Assembly: GCA_024640925.1 (NCBI GenBank)
Contig: JAHEEB010000018.1
Span: forward strand, 1-11,613
Length of the DNA stretch: 11,613 nucleotides
Origin: Bacteroidota bacterium
GTDB lineage: Bacteria; Bacteroidota; Bacteroidia; Bacteroidales; UBA10428
Direction: 5' to 3'
The notes under the pieces are model-generated. The model did not search any database, was not told the origin of the DNA, and worked only from the letters and a program-made list of their open reading frames with translations. Positions 5,392-11,613 of the stretch are shown here, one piece after another (position 1 is the first letter of the stretch; every line of letters begins with the position of its first letter). The position numbers and the translations under genes are program-made.

Positions 5392-6252
5392 ATGAATCCA
5401 AAAGTAAAAGTTGCTCGTTTATCAATTGCTTCAAATACATTACTAATTATTATGAAGCTGGTGATTGGTGTTTTCAGTGGCTCAGTAAGTATAATTTCAG
5501 AAGCTATTCATTCAATGATGGATCTTTTAGCTGCTCTGATAGCCTATTTTTCTGTCAGAGTCTCAGATAATCCCCCAGACTCAAAGCATCCCTATGGTCA
5601 TGGTAAAGTCGAAAATATCTCAGGAGTAATTGAAGCACTATTGATTTTTGTTGCTGCAGCACTTATAATTTTTGAAGCAGTAAGGAAACTTATTGGTGAG
5701 CCATATGAGCTTGAATTAATCTGGCTTGGTTCACTTGTAATGTTTATATCGGCCGGTGTCAATGCTTATGTATCTCATAAACTTTATAAAACGGCCCGAC
5801 AAACAAATTCAATAGCACTTGAAGCAGATGCATTGCATTTAAAGACCGATGTTTATACTTCACTTGGAGTTGGAATTGGTTTAGGGCTTATTTCTATTAC
5901 TAAGATCAAATGGCTTGATCCCGTTGTAGCAATGTGTGTTGCCATGTTGATAATTTATGAATCATTTTCCCTGCTCAAAAAGGCATTCTCACCTCTTCTT
6001 GATACAGCCTGGAGTGAAGATGAAATCCAGGAACTGAGAGAGAGATTAAAAGATATGAATGTAAATTATCACGATCTGAGAACACGTGTTGCCGGCAGTC
6101 ACCGGTTTATTGATATGCATATTGAAATATCTTCAGATATATCGGTAGGAGAGGCCCATTTATATTGTGATCAGATTGAGGAAGAATTATCAAATCAATA
6201 TGAAAATCTATCTGTGGTAACTCATGTTGAGCCATGCGAATGGAAAAACTGA
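5392..6252 (+). CDS. Cation diffusion facilitator (FieF/YiiP-like) metal efflux protein
   Basis: The 286-residue protein is a full-length CDF transporter exporting divalent metal (likely Zn or Fe) in exchange for protons at the inner membrane. The membrane transport site is visible as His40-x3-Asp44 in helix 2 (SEAIHSMMD) and His149-x3-Asp153 in helix 5 (EADALHLKTD). YiiP has Asp at the first position, so the site here is the His/Asp-His/Asp arrangement common in zinc-type CDFs. The loop motif DSKHPYGHGKVE (63-74) is diagnostic. The cytoplasmic domain (about 207-286) keeps YiiP-like regulatory metal residues: His243 (IDMH), His256 (EAHLYCD), His278, Glu280 and Cys282 (THVEPC). A start further downstream would remove helix 1. 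The gene is divergent from a second, shorter cation transporter and ends one base from the convergent flavin reductase gene. Confidence 0.95.
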   Translation: MNPKVKVARLSIASNTLLIIMKLVIGVFSGSVSIISEAIHSMMDLLAALIAYFSVRVSDNPPDSKHPYGHGKVENISGVIEALLIFVAAALIIFEAVRKLIGEPYELELIWLGSLVMFISAGVNAYVSHKLYKTARQTNSIALEADALHLKTDVYTSLGVGIGLGLISITKIKWLDPVVAMCVAMLIIYESFSLLKKAFSPLLDTAWSEDEIQELRERLKDMNVNYHDLRTRVAGSHRFIDMHIEISSDISVGEAHLYCDQIEEELSNQYENLSVVTHVEPCEWKN

Positions 6253-6259
6253 ATCAGTT
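6247..6259. other. 13-bp palindrome spanning two convergent stop codons
   Basis: AACTGA-A-TCAGTT is a perfect palindrome containing the TGA stops of the CDF gene (6250-6252, plus) and the flavin reductase gene (6254-6256, minus), which are one base apart. With no T-run it is unlikely to terminate transcription. Confidence 0.6.
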
Positions 6260-6832
6260 CTGTTTTAATTCTTTTCCTATAGAGAAAGCATCTCCGAGTT
6301 TGTTGCCTATATTATAATATGCTATACTTCCGAATGAACCCCATAACATGGGTCGGACTTTTTCGATATCAGGCAATTGATTTAACCCTAAAATGTCACT
6401 TTCAGCAACCATTCCTACAATTTCTCCAATGAACATTGTATGCAGACCCAGCTCGACCTGTCTGATAAGCTTACATTCAAGGGAATAGGGAAACTCTTTT
6501 ACGAGTGGAGCATTCACTAGTGTGCTCTTTTCCGGTGTGAGTTTAGTCTCCTTGAATTTGTCATGCTTTCTTCCCGATACCAAGCCTACAAAGTCTGCTT
6601 CTTTCAGATATTTTTCAGAGGGAATATTTACTGTGAATGCCTCGCTCTGTCTTATGTTATGATAGGTAAGCGTTGCCTCTCTCAGAGATATACTGATACA
6701 AGGTGGTTTGCTGGAAGCAATTCCTCCCCAGGCAGCATTCATAATATTAGGATTGCCATCGGAGTCGTATGTTCCAATGATGAGAACAGGAGAGGGAAGG
6801 AGGATTGGCTGTGCAGGAAGGTTAAGTTTCAT
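6254..6832 (-). CDS. Flavin reductase-like (RutF/flavoredoxin-type) FMN-binding protein
   Basis: The 192-residue protein is a single flavin reductase-like split-barrel domain. Typical family segments are PSPVLIIGTYDSDGNPNIMN (13-32), where the FMN phosphate binds, ISISLREATLTYHNI (46-60) with the FMN-ring loop, FTVNIP (66-71) and ELGLHTMFIGEIVG (127-140). Relatives reduce FMN with NAD(P)H, or carry FMN as electron-transfer proteins (flavoredoxins); the precise reaction cannot be read here. It is the last minus-strand gene of the run starting with cysteine synthase, but a 63-bp spacer with a perfect 7+7 inverted repeat separates it from gshAB, so it may have its own control. Its stop lies one base from the convergent CDF gene. 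Confidence 0.9.
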   Translation of the reverse strand: MKLNLPAQPILLPSPVLIIGTYDSDGNPNIMNAAWGGIASSKPPCISISLREATLTYHNIRQSEAFTVNIPSEKYLKEADFVGLVSGRKHDKFKETKLTPEKSTLVNAPLVKEFPYSLECKLIRQVELGLHTMFIGEIVGMVAESDILGLNQLPDIEKVRPMLWGSFGSIAYYNIGNKLGDAFSIGKELKQN

Positions 6833-6867
6833 AATCGTAAAATTTAGTTAGTTAGAATGTTAATTTG

Positions 6868-6886
6868 GTTTCAAAATAGTTGAAAC
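6868..6886. promoter_or_regulatory. Operator-like inverted repeat upstream of the flavin reductase gene
   Basis: GTTTCAA (6868-6874) and TTGAAAC (6880-6886) are perfect 7-bp arms around a 5-bp spacer. The 19-bp size and position, 36 bp upstream of the start codon, suit a dimeric repressor site. No T-run follows in either direction, so a terminator for gshAB is less likely. No regulator gene is adjacent. Confidence 0.5.
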
Positions 6887-6895
6887 TCCTGGACT

Positions 6896-9220
6896 TTATT
6901 CAACTTTATACCCAAGCGCATCCAGTAATTTTTCATTTAGTTTTCGGTTTTTCCCTTTATATGGATGACAATGAATATGAATAGCCGGATTAAAATTTAA
7001 TTCAATAATGGCATAGTTGCCCGATGTTGCTTCTTGTGTATGATCCCGAATAATCATATCCAACCCTGTAATTTTCACATTTAGGGCAGATGCTGCTTTT
7101 ATAGCTATTTGTTTATAGGAATCGGGAATATCATCAGTAAAATCGATGCTGTCGCCCCCAGTGCTTATGTTTGAGTTTTCTCGCAGGAACACAATTTCAC
7201 ATGGTGCTGGTATAGATTCGAAATTCTTTTGTTGCGATTTTAAGAACATAGCCTCGGCTTCGCCCAATTGTATTTTTTCCAATGGGGTATGGTATCCTTT
7301 TCCACGCAAAGGATCCTGATTTTTAACAGACACCAACTCCTGAATCGATTCAACACCATCGCCTGTCACATTGGCTGGTACCCGATGCAATACACCAACA
7401 ACTTCATTGTTAATGACAAAAAACCGGAACTCTCTTCCCTCAATAAATTCCTCTATAAGAATGGTGGAATCGTGTTCAAAAGCAATATCTATCGCTCTTT
7501 GAAATGTAGATCCATCTATATTTTCCTTTAAAATGGTAATGCCAATACCAAAATTGGTTTGATTTGGTTTTATAACTACAGGTTTTCCTTTATACAACGG
7601 AAAATCATATTTTGCCATTTCAGAAAGTGTATATTTATTTCCATTGGGAACCCGCACACCTGCCTCTTCGAGAATCTTTTTTGTGACCAGCTTGTTTTCC
7701 ATAGCCAGTATGCTTGCATAGTTATCGAGCGAGGTTTTTGTTGCCTGTTTTACATATTGAACATTCTCGTTTTGTTTAAGCCTGATAAAATTCTCTTTTC
7801 TGTCAAGGATTTCAAATGAAACTCCCCGTTTCAAAGCTTCGCGCAATAAAAGCTGGGTAGAGAGCTCCATGTCTTCCAGTCCTTTAAAATTAAAGTTGTT
7901 TTGTTGGCTTTCACGTAAATAATTGCGTGCTTTTTCCATGTGAAAAGGTATATATCCCATTTTCAGAATTCCGTCGAGTACATCGTAAACTCTGCGCTGT
8001 TTTGGGTTTTCGGTAAACTTAATGGCAAGCTCTAATGCTTTTTTATATTCTTCTTTATTTACCGAAAGCTTTTGCAACAAATCAACCATGCTTTGTATAT
8101 GTGTTTTAGCTTTTAGCCAGATATCAGAATAATCTCCTGTTTGATCATGTTCGAAAGGAACCGGATTTAACCCGTAAAGAGCAACATATCCATTATAATT
8201 GTTATAATACAACTGGGCTTTAGAATCAAAAGAATCGGGTTCTTCTGTAAACAGCCCATAAAGTGTAAGCGCATGCAGGAAATACAAAGCCTCTTCAGTT
8301 ATTCCGGCTTTTGCCAACGGATCAATATCGATAAACCTTATTTCCACATACGTAATATGTTCGGGGTCTTTTATAAACTTGGGTCTCACAGATGAATACA
8401 GCTCCTTTTTAGATGCTAATTTCCCTTCTTTTACCATGTGTTCAATACTTTGTTTAAAATTATGTACTGAACTGTAATCGGGATATAGCTCATCTATATT
8501 CTGATAACCATAACAGCTGTTACGAATAGAAAGGCCTATTACATGTTTGTCAATGCTAAAAGGAGATTTTTTGCATTTGAGTTCGAGCGATGGGTCAACT
8601 ACAGGACTGTTACCATAAAGTAATACATATAACCATCTTAACCGCAAAAGTTGCCTTGTCGTTTTCAAATAAATTTCGTCTTTAAACTCATCATATGTTA
8701 TGGTACGGCTGGAATGACGATATAGCATATTCAACAGTTTTTCACCAAATGAAATATTAAAGTGTATTCCCGAAAACAATTGGTTTTTACGCCCATATTT
8801 CTCAGCAAGAAATTCGCGGTATTGCTGAGCTTCTTTACCAGCCTCGTCAAATTTGGCAATTGGTATTTGTTTATCATCGGGCAAAACAGGCGGAATGCTT
8901 TGTGGCCAGAGGTATTCATTATTCAGTTCCAGACTAATAACATCATGCAGGGTTTCAAGGAAGCCCAATGTTTCTTTAATATCAGGCAATGGTGGCGTAA
9001 TCATTTCTACCTGGCTTTCAGAAAAATCGGTAGTGATATACGGATGTTTCCGTTTGTTCCCAAATACTTTTGGATGTGGTGTTTGCGAAAGAATGCCGGA
9101 TTCATCCACACGAATGTTCTCTTTTTCGATACCAAATAAAGCATCGAGCCAAATGTCACCTTTTATTTGATCGCTGGTCGATTTAAATATATCCTCTTTC
9201 ATAGCTACAGATTTTTTCAT
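6896..9220 (-). CDS. gshAB: Bifunctional glutamate-cysteine ligase / glutathione synthetase (GshAB, GshF)
   Basis: One polypeptide joins gamma-glutamylcysteine ligase to an ATP-grasp glutathione synthetase, so both steps from Glu, Cys and Gly to glutathione occur in one enzyme. Counting from the far upstream start at 9313 (805 codons), the ligase domain covers about 55-450: FGIEKENIRV (60-69), TDFSESQVEMITPP (95-108), HFNISF (184-189), GLSIRNSCYGYQ (260-271) and YVEIRFIDIDP (322-332). The ATP-grasp half covers about 538-800: VVIKPNQTNFGIGI (579-592), ILIEEFIEGREFRFFV (618-633) and ELNFNPAIHIHCHPY (771-785). I prefer the ATG at 9220 (774 residues) or 9202 (768). The longer form overlaps the MATE gene by 38 bp, adds a Cys-rich unconserved-looking head and reads through a hairpin. 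The family is 750-780 residues long. The cysteine synthase upstream would supply the substrate. Confidence 0.95.
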   Translation of the reverse strand: MKKSVAMKEDIFKSTSDQIKGDIWLDALFGIEKENIRVDESGILSQTPHPKVFGNKRKHPYITTDFSESQVEMITPPLPDIKETLGFLETLHDVISLELNNEYLWPQSIPPVLPDDKQIPIAKFDEAGKEAQQYREFLAEKYGRKNQLFSGIHFNISFGEKLLNMLYRHSSRTITYDEFKDEIYLKTTRQLLRLRWLYVLLYGNSPVVDPSLELKCKKSPFSIDKHVIGLSIRNSCYGYQNIDELYPDYSSVHNFKQSIEHMVKEGKLASKKELYSSVRPKFIKDPEHITYVEIRFIDIDPLAKAGITEEALYFLHALTLYGLFTEEPDSFDSKAQLYYNNYNGYVALYGLNPVPFEHDQTGDYSDIWLKAKTHIQSMVDLLQKLSVNKEEYKKALELAIKFTENPKQRRVYDVLDGILKMGYIPFHMEKARNYLRESQQNNFNFKGLEDMELSTQLLLREALKRGVSFEILDRKENFIRLKQNENVQYVKQATKTSLDNYASILAMENKLVTKKILEEAGVRVPNGNKYTLSEMAKYDFPLYKGKPVVIKPNQTNFGIGITILKENIDGSTFQRAIDIAFEHDSTILIEEFIEGREFRFFVINNEVVGVLHRVPANVTGDGVESIQELVSVKNQDPLRGKGYHTPLEKIQLGEAEAMFLKSQQKNFESIPAPCEIVFLRENSNISTGGDSIDFTDDIPDSYKQIAIKAASALNVKITGLDMIIRDHTQEATSGNYAIIELNFNPAIHIHCHPYKGKNRKLNEKLLDALGYKVE

Positions 9221-9243
9221 CTTTATAGTGTGACCGCAACACA

Positions 9244-9259
9244 TCCCGAACAATCGGGA
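9244..9259. repeat. Small hairpin between the MATE and gshAB genes
   Basis: TCCCGA (9244-9249) and TCGGGA (9254-9259) pair around a 4-nt loop (ACAA). It lies 32 bp before the MATE stop-proximal end and about 24 bp upstream of the preferred gshAB start at 9220. With no T-run it may act on mRNA processing or translation rather than termination. If translation started at 9313 it would lie within the coding region. Confidence 0.45.
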
Positions 9260-9275
9260 ATCTTGAGAGGTTTCT

Positions 9276-10679
9276 TTATTTTTTGAGTCTCGGGAACAAC
9301 ACACTTGGTTCATAACTTAATTGGTTGTGTTTGTTTATAAATGACTTGAAAAGTATAATATAAAGTGTTGAAAGTATAGTGCCTTTTGCAATGCTGCTTA
9401 TGCTGATACTCCACCAGATTGATGACAAAGAGTTTTGCCAGAGATGAATAAACAGAAGGGCCATTGGTATCCGGAGAATTGTGAGTGATATTCCTGTAAT
9501 GGCAGGTATATTTGTTCGTCCCCAACCAAAGAAAGCCCCTGTAGCCATAAGTTCCAAACAAGTAAAAAGTTGAGAGAATCCAAGAATGGTCAGGTATTCA
9601 CTTCCCATATTAATGCTTTCTGTTTCTTTAAGGAAAATGGAAAACAAGGTTCCGGGGAAAGCAATAAAAATAGATGAAGTGATGATTCCGATTAAAAAAG
9701 CAAGCAACATTCCCGAGCGAAAAGTTTTCCATTGTTTGTTATAATCCAATGCCCCAAATGCATTACCGGAAATAGATGCAAGGGCTGACATAAAACCACC
9801 TGCAGTCATGTAAGAAATGGCTTCAATCTGAATTCCCACTTTTTGAACAGCAATTGCTGTAGATCCCCAGTTGCTTATAATACGGGCCATTATAATGGCA
9901 ACAATAGTAAAGGATATCCGCTGAATAGCTGGACTAATTCCTAATCCAATAATGTTTTTGAGAAGTACTCTCCTGAATGGAACACCAGTTGGTCGAATTG
10001 CCTGGGTTTGGTTTAGTTTTCTATAAAACAATAGTGTTGCCAGGGCTTGGGAGAGAATGGTAGCTATGGCAGCTCCTTTAATACCTAATCCGGCATAGAA
10101 AATGAGCAAAGGATCCAATAGTATGTTCAGACAAAATGCTATTGCATTAATCCGGAATGGCGATCGACTGTCACCGTAACCTATAAATACATTGGTGAAA
10201 AACAGGTTTTGTAATGAGAATGGTATGCTCAATCCTACCCAAATAAGGTAACTGCTTGCAGATTGCTCAATTTCCTGATTGTTTAACTTCACAAATCCTA
10301 TGAGGTAATCACTGGCTGCAGCTATTAAAATATAGAAAACGATGGCAACAATAATTATTGCCAGTATGCCGCTTCGAACATAACTTTTTGCCAACTGAAT
10401 ATTCTTTTCTCCAACAGCATGCGATACTTTTATTCCCGCTCCGACAGTAAGTAAAGCGGATATGCCCCAACTCAGGTTCATATAAAAGCTGGCAGATCCA
10501 ACAGCTGCAACCGCATTGCTACCAAGCCTACCTACAAAAAAGATATTAATAAAATTATAAGCCATGGACATAAATGAAACAGCAATAACCGGGAATGCCA
10601 ACTGCATCAGCTGTTTTAAATTTGAGTCCGAATGACTTTTTTTAAGAATACCTGAAAAATATGTTTTTCGAAATGTCAT
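9276..10679 (-). CDS. MATE family efflux transporter
   Basis: The 467-residue, roughly 12-helix membrane protein has two MatE repeats (about 27-190 and 250-410), the standard length and build for Na+- or H+-coupled multidrug and toxin exporters. Typical segments are LAFPVIAVSFMSMAYNFINI (27-46), the LNILLDPLLIFYAGLGIKGA stretch (184-203) that ends the first repeat, and its partner GWGRTNIPAITGI (385-397). The substrate cannot be predicted. The gene starts 15 bp after the ArsN2-like acetyltransferase stop and ends about 55 bp before the preferred gshAB start on the same strand, which suggests one transcript. In that setting it may export thiol conjugates, acetylated compounds or other toxicants; this is inference. 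Confidence 0.93.
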   Translation of the reverse strand: MTFRKTYFSGILKKSHSDSNLKQLMQLAFPVIAVSFMSMAYNFINIFFVGRLGSNAVAAVGSASFYMNLSWGISALLTVGAGIKVSHAVGEKNIQLAKSYVRSGILAIIIVAIVFYILIAAASDYLIGFVKLNNQEIEQSASSYLIWVGLSIPFSLQNLFFTNVFIGYGDSRSPFRINAIAFCLNILLDPLLIFYAGLGIKGAAIATILSQALATLLFYRKLNQTQAIRPTGVPFRRVLLKNIIGLGISPAIQRISFTIVAIIMARIISNWGSTAIAVQKVGIQIEAISYMTAGGFMSALASISGNAFGALDYNKQWKTFRSGMLLAFLIGIITSSIFIAFPGTLFSIFLKETESINMGSEYLTILGFSQLFTCLELMATGAFFGWGRTNIPAITGISLTILRIPMALLFIHLWQNSLSSIWWSISISSIAKGTILSTLYIILFKSFINKHNQLSYEPSVLFPRLKK

Positions 10680-10694
10680 TTTTTCATAAACTTA

Positions 10695-11138
10695 TTATCT
10701 GGTTGAAATATCTTCAAGTACCATGTATACAGAAGAAGAAGGACATAAATTTTTGAATTCTTTGCAATTTCTGATTGTTTCAGGGGCATTATCTTTGTTT
10801 TCAACTTTAAAACCTTTACGAAGAAAATATTCTTTGGCTGTTGCGGTTAGCAGATGCATGGTTTTTATTCCATTTTGAATGCTATATCCTATTAGTTTAT
10901 CATACAATTCCTTTCCATAGCCTTTTCTGCGATAGTCTGTATTTACAGCGAATGAGCGAAGTAGTCCTTCTGTTCCATATTTTTCTATTCCTATACAGCC
11001 AACAAACTGCTGGTTACTCTTAGCAACTAAAAAATCAACCTGACTTTCTATTATATCTGAGTAAGGCAAATCGTTTTCGCTGAGCAGAAGGGATATGTTT
11101 TTAATATCTTTTTTGTCTGAAATAATATACTGAATCAT
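10695..11138 (-). CDS. arsN2: GNAT acetyltransferase, ArsN2-like
   Basis: The 147-residue protein is a single GNAT domain. The acetyl-CoA loop is RRKGYGKEL (70-78), preceded by GLLRSFAVNTDY (58-69). The later part, HLLTATAKEYFLRKGF (95-110), APETIRNCKEF (118-128) and LCPSSSVYM (131-139), matches the pattern of the ArsN2 group, GNATs usually found in arsenic-resistance operons. The exact substrate of that group is not settled; the related ArsN1 acetylates amino-acid analogues such as phosphinothricin and arsinothricin. No arsR, arsC, arsM or ars pump is in this window. The gene lies 69 bp after cysteine synthase and 15 bp before the MATE gene. The GNAT call is firm and the ArsN2 subgroup is likely. 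Confidence 0.82.
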   Translation of the reverse strand: MIQYIISDKKDIKNISLLLSENDLPYSDIIESQVDFLVAKSNQQFVGCIGIEKYGTEGLLRSFAVNTDYRRKGYGKELYDKLIGYSIQNGIKTMHLLTATAKEYFLRKGFKVENKDNAPETIRNCKEFKNLCPSSSVYMVLEDISTR

Positions 11139-11207
11139 TTTATTTAAGTCAATCGTTTAAAAAGAATCACCAGAAGTAATAGAAATTGCTTCATTTCAGC
11201 ATAAATG

Positions 11208-11613
11208 CTAATTCTCCACAAATAAATTAGTGCTTAAATATTTTTCTCCGCCATCAGGAAAAATAACAACAATCAATCCGGATTGAATAGTTTTTGCAAC
11301 CTCAAGCGCAGCGTACATTGCAGCTCCACTACTCATTCCAACAAAAATTCCTTCTTTATTTATTATTTGTCTTGCCATTTCATAGGCACTTTCGGTTTCC
11401 ACCATGATTGTTTCATCAATTTTTGAGGGATCATAAATTGCAGGTACAATAGCTTCTTCCATACTTTTCAGTCCCTGAATATAATGGCCTTTAACCGGGT
11501 GTGCACAGATTATTTTTATGGCCGGATTGTTCTCTTTAAGGGCTTTGCCAACTCCCATGATAGTACCAGATGTGCCTAAAGCAGAAACAAAATGGGTAAT
11601 TTTACCATTCGTT
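11208..11613 (-). CDS. cysM: Cysteine synthase (CysM-like O-acetylserine sulfhydrylase), partial
   Basis: The last 134 residues are visible; the N-terminus with the PLP-binding lysine lies beyond the right edge. The frame is open through 11613, and the first methionine inside it (11558) is not the start. The PLP-phosphate loop is GTSGTIMG, followed by the HPVKGHYIQGLK segment, DPSKIDETI, KEGIFVGMSSGAAMYAAL and FPDGGEKYLSTNLF. Order and spacing match E. coli CysM (GTTGTITG, EGIFCGVSSGG, DRGDRYLST) more than CysK. The enzyme makes cysteine from O-acetylserine and sulfide or thiosulfate. Related lyases, such as cystathionine beta-synthase-like enzymes, cannot be excluded. It appears to be upstream of the acetyltransferase-MATE-gshAB run, and its product would feed glutathione synthesis. 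A small AGCAT-AA-ATGCT palindrome (11198-11209) overlaps the stop codon. Confidence 0.9.
   Translation of the reverse strand, partial: TNGKITHFVSALGTSGTIMGVGKALKENNPAIKIICAHPVKGHYIQGLKSMEEAIVPAIYDPSKIDETIMVETESAYEMARQIINKEGIFVGMSSGAAMYAALEVAKTIQSGLIVVIFPDGGEKYLSTNLFVEN

Noticed and set aside
6868..6886. Terminator for gshAB
   Set aside because: The stem is AT-rich and short and is followed by CAAATTAAC on the minus strand, not a T-run.
8762..9170. Two plus-strand open frames opposite the 5' part of gshAB
   Set aside because: Both are antisense to conserved ligase motifs and show no family features.
11198..11209. Hairpin AGCAT-AA-ATGCT as a terminator after cysteine synthase
   Set aside because: It is a very small AT-rich palindrome overlapping the stop codon, with no T-run, so readthrough into the acetyltransferase gene is expected.

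Overview
The window is AT-rich and looks like a free-living or gut-related Bacteroidota (Bacteroidales/Marinilabiliales-like) chromosome. The evidence is a secreted hydrolase with a C-terminal type IX secretion sorting domain (YPNPF...LVVK), an unmistakable Bacteroidota TAnnTTTG promoter in front of one gene, weak Shine-Dalgarno sequences and A/T-rich start contexts. The genus cannot be fixed from the sequence alone. No transposase, integrase, phage gene, tRNA, rRNA or CRISPR array is visible.

Layout. Positions 1-1135 (minus) hold a pirin-family cupin followed 30 bp later by a YgiD-like extradiol dioxygenase that runs off the left edge. Positions 1136-1557 are a gene-free spacer filled mostly by nine 21-bp tandem repeats. 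Positions 1558-2631 (plus) encode a membrane-anchored class III nucleotidyl cyclase. It converges, through a shared bidirectional terminator, on a secreted GH53 endo-galactanase (2708-3952, minus). Positions 3953-4593 are a second gene-free stretch, carrying small TTTA-loop hairpins, a 128-bp inverted-repeat-bounded segment and a larger inverted repeat that runs into the next gene. Positions 4594-6252 carry two divergent cation-efflux-type transporters; the right-hand one appears to have a leaderless promoter.

Positions 6254-11613 are all minus strand, so transcription runs right to left: cysteine synthase (cut by the right edge), ArsN2-like acetyltransferase, MATE exporter, the fused glutathione synthesis enzyme GshAB, then a flavin reductase-like protein. 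The first four read as a thiol/detoxification cluster. One enzyme makes cysteine, another converts it to glutathione, and between them lie an acetyltransferase resembling the arsenic-linked ArsN2 family and a multidrug exporter. Co-transcription is inferred from spacing (69, 15 and about 55 bp), not demonstrated.

The genes themselves belong to known families. The less explained material is in the two non-coding stretches: the 21-bp array and the cluster of palindromic elements at 4285-4609.
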